53,819 nt of DNA, taken from positions 1 through 53,819 of the forward strand of contig JAFYLD010000003.1 of NCBI GenBank assembly GCA_017537245.1, read 5' to 3'. The notes under the pieces were generated by a model. That model did not search any database, was not told where the DNA came from, and was given only the letters and a program-made list of their open reading frames with translations. This stretch comes from Clostridia bacterium (GTDB lineage Bacteria; Bacillota; Clostridia; Oscillospirales; Acutalibacteraceae). This document shows, one piece after another, positions 1-8,825 of this stretch. The position numbers were made by a program, and so were the translations under genes. Within the stretch, counting starts at the first letter, position 1. The number at the start of each line of letters is the position of its first letter.

Positions 1-10
1 AACTTGATTT

Positions 11-87
11 TGGCGCGCTGAAGAGGATTCGAACCCATGACCTTCTGGTCCGTAGCCAGACGCTCTATCCAACTGAGCTACCAGCGC
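11..87 (-). tRNA. tRNA-Arg (ACG)
   Basis: Read on the minus strand, the segment folds into a complete cloverleaf. The acceptor stem is GCGCTGG with TCAGCGC (one G-U), the D-arm contains AGCTCAGTTGGATAGAGC, the anticodon stem TCTGG/CCAGA encloses loop CTACGGA with anticodon ACG, and the T-loop is TTCGAAT. The discriminator is G and the 3' CCA is encoded. An ACG anticodon is normally edited to ICG and decodes CGU/CGC/CGA arginine codons. Confidence 0.95.
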
Positions 88-129
88 AAAACATATTAAA
101 ATGTTGCGGTCTTTTCAAACCGCCATAGT

Positions 130-158
130 ATAATAGCACAAAAGTTCTATAAAATCAA
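130..158 (-). promoter_or_regulatory. putative promoter of tRNA-Arg
   Basis: On the minus strand TTGATT (158-153) is separated by 17 bases from TATTAT (135-130). Transcription would start near 123, giving a leader of about 35 nt before the tRNA. The boxes are not perfect consensus, so this is a moderate call. Confidence 0.45.
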
Positions 159-208
159 TAGTAAATTTCAAAAAAATTAAAAAATTTTTATTTTGGTGGT
201 AAAAAAGT

Positions 209-1573
209 GTGCTAAATTTGTTAAATAAGGTCAATTCTTTTGTGTGGGGAGCACCTACTTTACTGCTTATTTTCTTTACGGGAGTCGTTTTGTCGTTCCG
301 CACAGGATTTTTTCAAATAACTAATTTTAAAACCGCTTTTAAAACGTTTTTTAAAAAATCGCAAACCAAAAACGGCAAAAAACTAACTCCCTTTCAGTCG
401 GCCAGTACCGCTCTTTCGGCAACGATGGGCACAGGCAACATCGTGGGCGTTGCCGGCGCTATTGCGCTGGGCGGCGCGGGAGCAGTGTTTTGGATGTGGG
501 TGTCAGCCGTCATTTGTATGATTATAAAATTTTCTGAAATCGCGCTTTCGGTACGCTACCGCGAGCAAACACCCGACGGGCAATACTCGGGTGGCGCTAT
601 GTACTACATAAAAAATGCGTTGCCACCATTTTTTAGGCCACTTTCTTATATTTTTTGCATTTGTGGTGTTGCTGCGGCGTTTGGCGTGGGTAATCTTACC
701 CAAATTAACACTATGTCTAATAGTATAAGCCAACTTGTAAATTCTGTTAGTTTACTATCTCCTAATCAAAACTTAATTATAAAATTACTAGTGGGATTAT
801 GCTGCGCGACCATTTGCTTTTTTGTGCTAAAAAGCGATTGCTCTATCGGTCGCTTTTGCGAAAAGATATTTCCCGTTATGACTTTTTCTTACGTTGGTAT
901 GACAAGCATCGCTATTGCGATGAATCTATCAAAATTGCCGGTGGTTTTCTCGCAAATATTTGTTGGCGCATTTCATCCCGAGTGCGTTACGGGAGGAGCC
1001 GTTGGCTCGGCATTTATCGCAATGCGTTTTGGTATGTCGCGCGGTGTTTTTTCTAACGAATCGGGACTAGGCACGGCCCCCGTTGCCTACGCTTGCAGCG
1101 AGGGTGACGAGGTCAGTCTTGGTCTTATGGGAATTATCGAGGTGTTTATCGATACGGTAGTCGTATGTACCTTGACGGCACTTACTATACTTTGCGCGGG
1201 GGAATTTTCTTATGGTGTAGACACCGCGTCACTTATCACTCTAAACGCGCTAACTTCAACACTCGGGAAAAACGTTATATTTATTTTTTGCCCTGTCGTT
1301 TGTTTCTTTGCCTTTTCATCGGTTGTGGGTTGGGGATTATACGGAGCTAAATTTTTCTCGTTTTTGTTTGGAGAAAAAAACAAAAATATATTTTTAACCC
1401 TTTTTATATTAACGCAAATTCCCGCCGCTATTTTTCGCGCAGATGCAGTATGGGTGATAGCAGAAATTTTTAACGGACTTATGTGCATACCAAATATAAC
1501 CGCGCTGCTGTTTTTGACTAACGAAGTAGCCGATATAATTGGTGCATACAAAAGAAAACACCGAGGCGTATAA
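209..1573 (+). CDS. AGCS-family sodium:alanine (amino acid) symporter
   Basis: A polytopic inner-membrane carrier of about 454 residues, the usual AGCS length. The family (AlsT/DagA type) couples import of alanine, glycine or related amino acids to sodium or proton entry. Recognisable landmarks are the N-terminal WGAPTLLLIFFTGVVLS segment, the signature SALSATMGTGNIVGVAGAI (near residue 70), SGGAMYYIKNAL, and RGVFSNESGLGTAPVA (near residue 280). The start is GTG at 209, preceded by a GGTGGT ribosome site; no ATG in frame fits better. It stands alone on the plus strand between a minus-strand tRNA and a minus-strand operon and ends inside its own terminator hairpin. Exact substrate is inferred, not visible. 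Confidence 0.9.
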   Translation: MLNLLNKVNSFVWGAPTLLLIFFTGVVLSFRTGFFQITNFKTAFKTFFKKSQTKNGKKLTPFQSASTALSATMGTGNIVGVAGAIALGGAGAVFWMWVSAVICMIIKFSEIALSVRYREQTPDGQYSGGAMYYIKNALPPFFRPLSYIFCICGVAAAFGVGNLTQINTMSNSISQLVNSVSLLSPNQNLIIKLLVGLCCATICFFVLKSDCSIGRFCEKIFPVMTFSYVGMTSIAIAMNLSKLPVVFSQIFVGAFHPECVTGGAVGSAFIAMRFGMSRGVFSNESGLGTAPVAYACSEGDEVSLGLMGIIEVFIDTVVVCTLTALTILCAGEFSYGVDTASLITLNALTSTLGKNVIFIFCPVVCFFAFSSVVGWGLYGAKFFSFLFGEKNKNIFLTLFILTQIPAAIFRADAVWVIAEIFNGLMCIPNITALLFLTNEVADIIGAYKRKHRGV

Positions 1574-1587
1574 CCTCGGTGTTTTTT
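1558..1587 (+). terminator. Rho-independent terminator of the symporter gene
   Basis: A perfect 9-bp stem ACACCGAGG/CCTCGGTGT with a 7-base loop that contains the stop codon, followed by six Ts. It faces the convergent minus-strand gene ending at 1602. Confidence 0.9.
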
Positions 1588-1601
1588 AATTTGTAAGTAA
1601 A

Positions 1602-2009
1602 TTAGATTTTTTCAGCAACTTCAAATACTTCTGCAGGAAGATCTGCTTCGTCGCAAGAAATTGTGAATACAAATTCTACGTCTTCAATCTTTGCAAGACG
1701 TTTGAGGAATGCTGCGAGCTCGCCGTAGTCACGTGAACCAATGCGTAGAGTAGCGTCACCAAATACCTGTGCAACGTCAGCGTTGCCAGCCTTGATACCA
1801 GCAAGAAGACCATAATACTCATCGTAACCGCAGATTGAAAAATCATCAGCATAAACTAGACGGGCTTTATGACTAACGGAAAATGTAAGTGTGCCACCCT
1901 TTTCGATACATACAACGTTACCTAGACTTGTTTCAGCAGCGGAATTAACCATTTCTACTAAACGCTTAGTTTTGCCTGCACCTTTTTTTCCGATAATAAG
2001 TTTAATCAT
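1602..2009 (-). CDS. small P-loop NTP-binding protein, function unknown
   Basis: A 135-residue protein that begins with a short beta strand followed by a Walker A loop, LIIGKKGAGKT, near residues 4-14. A hydrophobic strand ending in acidic residues, VEFVFTISCDEAD, lies near the C-terminus and could act as Walker B. I do not recognise a specific family; small proteins like this are often annotated loosely as ATP-binding. The start is the ATG at 2009, with AAAGGAG nine bases upstream; a TTG nine bases earlier overlaps that ribosome site and is unlikely. It lies 51 bases after pgi in the same direction and may be co-transcribed with it. Confidence 0.7.
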   Translation of the reverse strand: MIKLIIGKKGAGKTKRLVEMVNSAAETSLGNVVCIEKGGTLTFSVSHKARLVYADDFSICGYDEYYGLLAGIKAGNADVAQVFGDATLRIGSRDYGELAAFLKRLAKIEDVEFVFTISCDEADLPAEVFEVAEKI

Positions 2010-2060
2010 ATAAAACAACTCCTTTATATTTACCGTGCCAGCACGGTTATTTTACCTTTT

Positions 2061-3401
2061 TTATTTTGAAAGTCTTGCTTCTAGCTCGGCTCTCATGTCC
2101 TCGTAACCCGGTTTGCCGAGTAACGCGAACATATTCTTTTTATAACTTTCAACACCGGGTTGGTCAAATGGATTTACGCCCAACATATAACCCGATATTG
2201 CGCAAGCTTTTTCAAAGAAGTAGATAAGTCGACCAAGGTTATCTTCGTCTGCCTTATCGATAGAGATAACAAGGTTTGGTACGCCACCATCGGTGTGAGC
2301 AAGTACAGTACCCTCAAATGCCTTTTGATTTACAAAGGACATTGTCTTGCCCGCGAGGAAGTTTAGTCCGTCGCCATCGTTATCTTCTTTTTCTATAACA
2401 ACGTCACTACCGTTATCGTCGATAGTAACGACCGTTTCAAACATTAGTCTAGCACCGTCTTGTACGAACTGACCCATAGAGTGAAGGTCGGTAGAGAAGG
2501 TAACCGACGCCGGGAACAGACCCTTGTTGTCTTTGCCTTCGCTCTCGCCAAACAACTGCTTAAACCACTCTGCCATCATTGTAAATCGTGGCTCGTAAGA
2601 TACAAGCAACTCTATTGACTTGCCCTTGCGATAAAACGCGTTACGCAAAGCCGCGTATTGATAGCAAGGATTTTGCTCGATATCGTTTAGGTTATAATCT
2701 TTAGCCGCCGCTGCCGCGCCGAGCATAAGAGCGTCGATGTCGCAACCTGCCGCTGCAATTGGTAAAAGACCAACCGCCGTAAGAACCGAAAATCTACCGC
2801 CTACGTCATCCGGAACTACAAAGCACTCATAACCTTTTTCATCGGCCAATGCTTTTAAAGTGCCGCGAGCTTTGTCAGTTGTGCAATAAATACGACGAGC
2901 TGCCTCCTCTTCGCCGTAACGTTCTTCAAGAAGTTTACGGAACACGCGGAACGCAACCGCAGGCTCGGTAGTGGTACCTGACTTTGAAATTATGTTTACG
3001 GATACGCGCTTGCCTTCACAAATTTTGAGAAGGTCGGCAAGGTTTGAACCGCTAATGCTGTTGCCTGAGAAATAAATCTCGGGAGCGCCGTTTCTGATAG
3101 TGTTATAATAAGGGCCTTTTAAAAACTCGATCGCCGCGCGAGCGCCAAGATAAGAGCCGCCAATACCGATAACTATAAGAACGTCGGTATCGGACTGAAT
3201 CTTTTTTGCCGCCGCTTTAATGCGAGCAAATTCTTCTTTGTCATAATTTTCCGGAAGGTCAACCCAACCTAAAAAGTCGTTACCGAGGCCGCTTTTTTCG
3301 TTTACAGTTTTGTGCGCGTCGGCCACAGCCCCCAAAAGACCTTTTATATCGTTTTCACGAATAAAGTCTTTGGCATAAGCGCTACTAAACTTTAATGCCA
3401 T
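2061..3401 (-). CDS. pgi: glucose-6-phosphate isomerase
   Basis: Interconverts glucose 6-phosphate and fructose 6-phosphate in glycolysis and gluconeogenesis, in the cytosol. The 446-residue length matches the shorter bacterial PGI form. Visible motifs are [12 protein letters not shown] (phosphate-binding region, near residue 75), [10 protein letters not shown], the catalytic-Glu stretch [11 protein letters not shown], and DLHSMGQ. The start is the ATG at 3401: AAAGGA lies eight bases upstream, whereas a start nine codons earlier has no ribosome site. A TTGCAA-17-TAGAAT promoter lies upstream, so it is the first gene of its transcript, with the small P-loop gene possibly following. Confidence 0.96.
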   Translation of the reverse strand: MALKFSSAYAKDFIRENDIKGLLGAVADAHKTVNEKSGLGNDFLGWVDLPENYDKEEFARIKAAAKKIQSDTDVLIVIGIGGSYLGARAAIEFLKGPYYNTIRNGAPEIYFSGNSISGSNLADLLKICEGKRVSVNIISKSGTTTEPAVAFRVFRKLLEERYGEEEAARRIYCTTDKARGTLKALADEKGYECFVVPDDVGGRFSVLTAVGLLPIAAAGCDIDALMLGAAAAAKDYNLNDIEQNPCYQYAALRNAFYRKGKSIELLVSYEPRFTMMAEWFKQLFGESEGKDNKGLFPASVTFSTDLHSMGQFVQDGARLMFETVVTIDDNGSDVVIEKEDNDGDGLNFLAGKTMSFVNQKAFEGTVLAHTDGGVPNLVISIDKADEDNLGRLIYFFEKACAISGYMLGVNPFDQPGVESYKKNMFALLGKPGYEDMRAELEARLSK

Positions 3402-3459
3402 AGAATCAATCCTTTGTGTTTTTAGCAAGACGGGGACACGACCCCACCTTGTTTAATTT

Positions 3460-3488
3460 ATTCTACATTATTTTTTACCGATTTGCAA
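3460..3488 (-). promoter_or_regulatory. sigma-A-type promoter of pgi
   Basis: On the minus strand TTGCAA and TAGAAT are spaced by 17 bases. The predicted start near 3453 gives a ~50-nt leader containing a small GGGG/CCCC hairpin just before the ribosome site. Confidence 0.6.
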
Positions 3489-3523
3489 GTATATTGCACA
3501 AATTTTCACAAAAATTTAAAAAA

Positions 3524-4726
3524 TTATTGCGTTATTCCGTATAAAATCCACAAAAAAGCGGTCCAAAAGCTCATCTTATCAACGTTTTGGGCGGCAATCA
3601 CGTCGACCGAGCCTATAACTTCGTCGTTTAGACTAAATTTTACCTCGCCTACCTTGTCGCCTTTTTTAATTGGAGCGGTAATATTTTGGTCTAAAATTAA
3701 CTCCTCGACAATGGCTGATGACTCGTTCTTTTTAAGTAGTGCGCCAAAGTCTTGCGCTACCTTTATCTTTACCGTTTTTTGCACACCTTTTTGGATTTTT
3801 GTTTCATTATTTTCGAGTTCTACCGTTTTGGTTGTGTACTCGTAATTTGCAAAGCCGTAGTCGAGCATCTTTTTGGCGCCGTTAAATCGGTCGTTTGAAG
3901 TGTCGCCCGACATAACAACCGCCACAAGTTCTAGTCCACCTCTTTCGGCGGTAGCCGATAGACAATATCCCGCGCCCGAGGTAGTACCGGTTTTAAGCCC
4001 CGTAGTACCATCGTAAAATCTAACCAATTTGTTAGTGTTTACAAGTTCGCTCTCGCCGTCGCGCAATGTGTCCATCCAAACTGTAGAGTAGTTTTTTATA
4101 AGATCGTGTTTTATAAGCTCGCGCGACATTATAGCAACGTCGTGCGCTGAAGATATATGCCCCTCGGCATCTAACCCCGTAGCGTTTACAAAATGGGTGT
4201 TTGTCATACCTAATTGCTCGGCTCTAGCGTTCATCATCGCCACAAAACCTTCTTCGCTACCCGCGATTTGTTCACCAAGTGCTACTGTAGCGTCGTTTGC
4301 CGATGCAATAACAGTGGCTTTTAATAAATCATCTACTGTCATAGTTTCTCCCGGCTCTAGCCAAATTTGCGAACCACCCATACTACAAGCGTGATCACTT
4401 GCGCTTATAACGTCTTCGACCGACATTTTTCCGCTATCGATCGCCTCCATAATAAGCAAAAGCGACATTATTTTTGTAATAGAGGCGGGAGGAAGTTGCT
4501 CGTCGGCATTTTGTTCGTAAAGAATTTTTCCGCTATTTACCTCCATTAAAATCGCCGACTTTGCTTTTATGTCTAGTTTTGTGCCGATTGCCGCATCGGT
4601 AACACTGCTATCTATCGGTACGGCAATATCAGATATATCGCACTCGCTAGAAACAGTCACCGCCGATACAATATTTAAAGAAAAGATTAACGAAACGCAA
4701 AGTATTAGTGCTAAAAGCCTTTTCAT
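3524..4726 (-). CDS. D-alanyl-D-alanine carboxypeptidase, PBP5/DacF type (S11)
   Basis: Trims the terminal D-Ala from peptidoglycan pentapeptides outside the membrane, so it limits cross-linking. The 400-residue protein has a signal peptide (MKRLLALILCVSLIFSLNIVSA) and the three penicillin-binding motifs in order: SITK near residue 80, SAN near 143, and KTGTTSGAG near 245. The C-terminal half fits the PBP5 beta domain and the last ~20 residues (FWTAFLWILYGI) could be a membrane anchor. The start is the ATG at 4726 with GGGGG seven bases upstream; in-frame starts further up are too close to or beyond that site. In a sporeformer this could be vegetative (DacA) or sporulation-specific (DacF/DacB); the sequence alone does not decide. 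Confidence 0.92.
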   Translation of the reverse strand: MKRLLALILCVSLIFSLNIVSAVTVSSECDISDIAVPIDSSVTDAAIGTKLDIKAKSAILMEVNSGKILYEQNADEQLPPASITKIMSLLLIMEAIDSGKMSVEDVISASDHACSMGGSQIWLEPGETMTVDDLLKATVIASANDATVALGEQIAGSEEGFVAMMNARAEQLGMTNTHFVNATGLDAEGHISSAHDVAIMSRELIKHDLIKNYSTVWMDTLRDGESELVNTNKLVRFYDGTTGLKTGTTSGAGYCLSATAERGGLELVAVVMSGDTSNDRFNGAKKMLDYGFANYEYTTKTVELENNETKIQKGVQKTVKIKVAQDFGALLKKNESSAIVEELILDQNITAPIKKGDKVGEVKFSLNDEVIGSVDVIAAQNVDKMSFWTAFLWILYGITQ

Positions 4727-4763
4727 ATTCATACCCCCATAAAAAAGAGTATGCATTCACTTT

Positions 4764-4801
4764 AAAAAATATAATCCCATTATCACTTAAGATAACAGGA
4801 T
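4764..4801 (-). terminator. terminator of the serine hydrolase gene
   Basis: On the minus strand an 11-bp stem (4801-4791 with 4784-4774, two G-T pairs, 6-base loop) is followed after four bases by six Ts. It separates the serine hydrolase gene from the carboxypeptidase gene. Confidence 0.7.
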
Positions 4802-4807
4802 TTTAGG

Positions 4808-5830
4808 TTATACTTTTATTCTATTGTTTTTTAGCTCGCTATAAAGCATTTTTGCTATATAATGCGCATTGGCAGAAGCTTTTCCTTTAGCGTTGCCCAA
4901 AACCGCGACGCCCAACCTTAATTTTTTATTGAAAATAATAGAGCTTCTAAAACTTCCCACGCCGCCAACGTGCCATAACTGATTAGACTGTTTATAGCTG
5001 TGCCAACCGATACACATAGTATGATTATCGTTTTTAAGAATAGAATTTTTACACACGTTATGCGCGTTAGAGATATATGACTTGTCGCTCTCTATTTGTA
5101 GCGATAGATATTTCAAAACGTCACCAATATTACTAACCATTCCGCCGCCCGCAATATACGGGTTATTTCGTTTCCATATCCAAAAAGGCAAAAGCTTTTT
5201 ACCCTTTACAGCGAGTGGGATTCTGATTTTAGCATCAAGTTCTATAGCGGTATCTTTAAGACCTAAATCATTGTTTATAAAATCTTCAAAAAGGTTTGCA
5301 AATGGCGTTTTTGTAACCTCTTGCGCCACAACCGCCAATATTGCCGATGAAAAATCCGAATAACCATAACGCTGTTTGGGCTTCAAAAATCTGCGACGCT
5401 CAAGACTTGTTATCACCGTTTTAGCGGTGCAGTTTTCGTACGGATTTTTTCTAGCGTATCCGTGCGCTATAAGTGAGGGTACAGTCACCTCGACCGGAGT
5501 TAAATGGTGATAACCCGCAGTATGAGTTAAAAGCTGATAAATTGTAGGATAATTACCTTTTTTAAGAGGTAAATAGTTATCTATTGTTTTGTTAATATCA
5601 AGACGTTTTTGTTCGTGTAGTTTTAAAATAAGATGCGAGGTTACTGTTTTAGTTATAGAGCCAATATCATAAAAAAGCGCGTTCTCTGCCGCTTCGCCAA
5701 AAACATAACACTGCCCGTCCTTATAAAAACCTATGGTTAATTTATTGTGTTCAGATAGTTCTAAATATCTATTTATTTTATCTAACACCTTTGGACGTAG
5801 GAGGGTTTTGTTTGCAAAAGTAAGCTCCAT
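4808..5830 (-). CDS. beta-lactamase-fold serine hydrolase (class C-like)
   Basis: A 340-residue member of the serine beta-lactamase/PBP4* superfamily (S12-like). Motifs are SITKT near residue 64 (nucleophile Ser and general-base Lys), YSD near residue 158 in the YxN position, and HVGG near 290 in the place of KTG. There is no signal peptide, so the protein appears cytosolic. It probably hydrolyses a D-amino-acid peptide or an ester; true beta-lactamase activity should not be assumed. The ATG at 5830 has AAAGGGGA seven bases upstream. It follows the two RNA methyltransferase genes with a 22-base gap and is likely the last gene of that operon, because a terminator follows it. Confidence 0.85.
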   Translation of the reverse strand: MELTFANKTLLRPKVLDKINRYLELSEHNKLTIGFYKDGQCYVFGEAAENALFYDIGSITKTVTSHLILKLHEQKRLDINKTIDNYLPLKKGNYPTIYQLLTHTAGYHHLTPVEVTVPSLIAHGYARKNPYENCTAKTVITSLERRRFLKPKQRYGYSDFSSAILAVVAQEVTKTPFANLFEDFINNDLGLKDTAIELDAKIRIPLAVKGKKLLPFWIWKRNNPYIAGGGMVSNIGDVLKYLSLQIESDKSYISNAHNVCKNSILKNDNHTMCIGWHSYKQSNQLWHVGGVGSFRSSIIFNKKLRLGVAVLGNAKGKASANAHYIAKMLYSELKNNRIKV

Positions 5831-5852
5831 ACTTTTGTCCCCTTTGTTAAAT

Positions 5853-7049
5853 TTAATTGGTTTGTCGAGTCAAAAGCGCTACCGTCTCCACATGCTCGGT
5901 GTGTGGGAACATATCGACAGGTTGAATACGGCGCACTTTGTAGCCTTTTCGGGTGAGGAAAGACAAATCTCTCGCTTGGGTTTCGGGGTTACAAGATATG
6001 TAAACCACCTTTTCGGGAGCTAACGTTACAAGTGAGCGCAAAAAGTCAAGACTGGCGCCTGCTCTTGGAGGGTCCATAATAACCACGTCGTATTTCTCGC
6101 CGCAATTTGCCGCCTCTACCATAAATTTGCCTGCGTCTGCACAGTAGAACTTTATATTTTCAACGCTGTTGAGCTTTGCATTTACGTTGGCGTCTTTTAC
6201 TGCATCGGCATTTAATTCTACGCCAATAACTTGGCCTGCGTGGCGCGACGCGATAATACCGATAGTACCCGTACCGCAATATGCGTCAAGCAAGGTTTCG
6301 TTGCCCGAAAGTTCGGCAAACTCTATCGCCTTGTTATAAAGCACCTCGGTTTGAGTCGGGTTGATTTGATAAAACGCTTTTGGCGAAATTCTAAATCTAA
6401 AACCGCAAAGGTCTTCTTCGATATAACCGCTACCGTAAAGCACTCGGCTTTGTTCGCCTAGGACTAGGCTGGTGCGTTTGTTGTTGGTGTTTTGAACGAT
6501 GGTTGTAATCTCGGGGTGACGAGAAAGCAGCGCGTTTACAAACTGCGATTCCTTTGGAAAATCGGGCGAAGAAGTTACTAGCACTACCATAATTTCACCG
6601 CTTGAAAATCCTCTTTTTATAAGTACGTGTCGCAAAAAGCCCTGCATTGTAACGTCGTTAAAAGCTTTTAGTTTAAAACTTTTAAACAATTTTCTTATAG
6701 TAACTATAATTTCGTCGGCCTTTTGGTCCTCGATCATACAACTGTCAACAGGTACGATGTTGTGGGTAGAAGACTGATAAACGCCCGATATTATCTCGCC
6801 GCGTTTAGTGCCAAATGCCGCTTGCACCTTGTTGCGATAGTGGTAAGGGTCTTGCATGCCGATTATCTCGCAAACGTGATGATAACGACCTAGCAATTTA
6901 ATAACCTTTACCTGTTTAAAGCTGAGCTGACGTTCATACGGCATATTTTGAAGCTGACATCCGCCACACTTTTTATAGTGCGGGCATCGGTCGGCTTTGG
7001 CCACGTTTTCGGTATGCTTTTTTACGTGTTTTTTGTTTACGGGTTGCAT
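5853..7049 (-). CDS. TrmA/RlmD-family RNA (uracil-5-)-methyltransferase without TRAM domain
   Basis: An AdoMet-dependent m5U methyltransferase acting on rRNA or tRNA. The protein has 398 residues with an N-terminal basic stretch and a cysteine cluster CPHYKKCGGC (near 22-31) typical of the Fe-S-binding RumA/RlmD branch. The Rossmann motif DAYCGTGTIGI lies near residue 256, the DPPR catalytic loop (MDPPRAGAS) near 325, and the nucleophile-Cys motif VVYISCNPETQARD near 350. It lacks the N-terminal TRAM domain present in its upstream neighbour. The start ATG at 7049 lies one base after the neighbour's stop, and its AAAGGAGAG ribosome site is inside the neighbour's last codons, so the two are translationally linked. 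Target uridine is not determinable from the sequence. Confidence 0.92.
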   Translation of the reverse strand: MQPVNKKHVKKHTENVAKADRCPHYKKCGGCQLQNMPYERQLSFKQVKVIKLLGRYHHVCEIIGMQDPYHYRNKVQAAFGTKRGEIISGVYQSSTHNIVPVDSCMIEDQKADEIIVTIRKLFKSFKLKAFNDVTMQGFLRHVLIKRGFSSGEIMVVLVTSSPDFPKESQFVNALLSRHPEITTIVQNTNNKRTSLVLGEQSRVLYGSGYIEEDLCGFRFRISPKAFYQINPTQTEVLYNKAIEFAELSGNETLLDAYCGTGTIGIIASRHAGQVIGVELNADAVKDANVNAKLNSVENIKFYCADAGKFMVEAANCGEKYDVVIMDPPRAGASLDFLRSLVTLAPEKVVYISCNPETQARDLSFLTRKGYKVRRIQPVDMFPHTEHVETVALLTRQTN

Positions 7050-7050
7050 A

Positions 7051-8397
7051 CTACTCTCCTTTAACGAATAGTGCGACAGTTTCTACGTGAGCGGTGCGAG
7101 GGAATAAGTCGCAAGGGGTATATTCAATAAGTTTGTACCCTAATTTTTCTAAAATGGCGGTATCGCGAGCAAGAGTTGCCACGTCACAAGACACGTAAAC
7201 AATTCTCTCGGGAGCAAAGTCGAGCGCTACTGTGTTTAGCAGCGACTCCTCGCAACCTTTTCGCGGTGGGTCCAAAATTACCACGTCGGCAGATACGTTT
7301 TCGCCCTTTAACTGCAACGCCGCTTTTGCCGCGTCACCACATATAAATCGCGCGTTTTGAATGCCGTTTTCTTTGGCGTTTATATTAGCGTCACGAATAG
7401 CGGCATCAACTATCTCGACACCGATTATACTTTTGGCCTTTTTTGCCATAGAAAGTCCTATGGTACCGGCGCCACAATAGAGGTCTAAAATGTTTTTGCC
7501 CTCGGGGATTGCGTACTCGGCGGCTTTTTCATAAAGTCGCTCGGCCATATCGTGATTAACCTGATAAAAAGAATGTGGTGAAATTCTTATACGAACTCCA
7601 CAAAGAATATCGTATATGTATTCTCTACCGTAAAGGCAAACGTTTTTGTCACCCAATACAACGTTCGTATCAAGTGTGTTTATATTTAGAATAACGCTTG
7701 TCAGTCTTTCGCCCAAAGCGGATTTTAAATCATCGATAAGCTTTTGGGCATTTGGTAGTTTGTTGCCGTTTATAACGACACCTACCATTATTTCGCCCGT
7801 CAGTTTTCCCTCGCGAAGATAAAAATGCCTTAAAAGTCCCTTGCCGCTTTGCTCGTTATAGACTGAAATACCGTTTTCTTTTACAAAATTTGTAAACACT
7901 TTACCCGCAGTGGTAAAAACCTCAGGGTGCAAAAGACAATCTTCGCACACCACTACTCGGTGTGAGTGGTGAGAGTAAAAACCTATCTCGCCCCCTTCTG
8001 CTACGGGATAAAGCGCTTTGTTGCGATAGCGGTTAGGGCACTCATTATATATAATATCCCTAGCGTCCATAGTAGCGCCACCGATTCTGCGCATTGTTTG
8101 GGTAACTCGGTTTTGCTTGAGAGCTGCCTCATACTTATAATCTATGTGGCGCAAAGTACAACCGCCACAACGCGCAAACACACCGCAATCTAAATCGATG
8201 CGGTGTTGCGAGTAAGTTAGTATTTCGTCGCATTTTGCGAACGCGTAATTTTTGTTGACTTTTAGAATATGGGCTTTTATTGTGTCGCCTACTGCGGTGC
8301 CGGGCACAAAAATCGCCATACCTTCGTATCTACCAACACCACTACCTTCGTGGGTGATATCTACGATTTCAAGTTCGATTATATCGTTTTTCTTCAT
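7051..8397 (-). CDS. TrmA/RlmCD-family 23S rRNA (uracil-5-)-methyltransferase with TRAM domain
   Basis: A 448-residue paralogue of the next gene. Residues 1-60 (MKKNDIIELEIVDITHEG onward, with GMAIFVPGTAVGD) form a TRAM RNA-binding domain. The cysteine cluster CGVFARCGGC follows near residue 78, then the AdoMet motif LDLYCGAGTIGL, the ILDPPRKGCE loop and the catalytic-Cys motif IVYVSCDVATLARD. In Bacillus a single such enzyme (RlmCD) modifies both U747 and U1939 of 23S rRNA; here two genes may share the task, which is inference. I place the start at the ATG at 8397, just two bases after the preceding gene ends, because the TRAM domain begins there. A longer reading frame overlaps the upstream gene without a ribosome site. 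Confidence 0.92.
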   Translation of the reverse strand: MKKNDIIELEIVDITHEGSGVGRYEGMAIFVPGTAVGDTIKAHILKVNKNYAFAKCDEILTYSQHRIDLDCGVFARCGGCTLRHIDYKYEAALKQNRVTQTMRRIGGATMDARDIIYNECPNRYRNKALYPVAEGGEIGFYSHHSHRVVVCEDCLLHPEVFTTAGKVFTNFVKENGISVYNEQSGKGLLRHFYLREGKLTGEIMVGVVINGNKLPNAQKLIDDLKSALGERLTSVILNINTLDTNVVLGDKNVCLYGREYIYDILCGVRIRISPHSFYQVNHDMAERLYEKAAEYAIPEGKNILDLYCGAGTIGLSMAKKAKSIIGVEIVDAAIRDANINAKENGIQNARFICGDAAKAALQLKGENVSADVVILDPPRKGCEESLLNTVALDFAPERIVYVSCDVATLARDTAILEKLGYKLIEYTPCDLFPRTAHVETVALFVKGE

Positions 8398-8398
8398 A

Positions 8399-8812
8399 TT
8401 ACCTACTAAAGTTTGTAAAGTTTTCTTCGAGCGAGCCATCGTCAAATAGCGAATAACCTCGACGACAGTCGTAACCAAACGTGTCGTTTACGTCAAGCGG
8501 AATTTCGTTTATCAAAATCGTGTCTTCATTGATCCATACCACGTCAACCGATTCTATTCCTGTTTGCCAAAAGATATTATGCTTTTGTCCGTTTGATTCT
8601 ATTTCGCCACGTATCGCTGTGCCTAGATTATTTTTTACCAAATATACGTTCATCTTCTTTTCACAAGAATCGCAAGGATACGATTCAACAAACGTACCTG
8701 TTGGAACGTCGGCAATATTGGTAAAAATACTATTCTTTACAGTAAATCCCAATTCTACCACCATAACAAGCACAGTAACAAGATACAAAATTTTAAAACC
8801 TACGTTTCTCAT
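8399..8812 (-). CDS. DUF5412-like membrane-anchored protein
   Basis: A 137-residue protein with one N-terminal hydrophobic segment (FKILYLVTVLVMVVELGF) and an extracytoplasmic beta-rich domain. The stretches YLVKNNLGTAIRGE, NIFWQTG and DVVWINEDTILIN resemble what I recall of the DUF5412 family found in Firmicutes, whose function is unknown. A Cys pair CDSC near residue 47 could bind a metal or form a disulfide. The ATG at 8812 has AGGTG upstream. It sits between a DUF975 membrane protein and the RNA methyltransferases in one tight minus-strand run. Confidence 0.6.
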   Translation of the reverse strand: MRNVGFKILYLVTVLVMVVELGFTVKNSIFTNIADVPTGTFVESYPCDSCEKKMNVYLVKNNLGTAIRGEIESNGQKHNIFWQTGIESVDVVWINEDTILINEIPLDVNDTFGYDCRRGYSLFDDGSLEENFTNFSR

Positions 8813-8825
8813 TAAAACACCTACT

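Noticed and set aside
2032-2047. Hairpin ACCGTG/CACGGT between pgi and the P-loop gene
   Set aside because: A real small inverted repeat, but there is no T tract on the minus strand where transcription runs, so I did not call it a terminator.
4808-5830. Beta-lactamase resistance gene
   Set aside because: The fold matches, but there is no signal peptide and the third motif is HVGG; a peptidase or esterase role is more likely.
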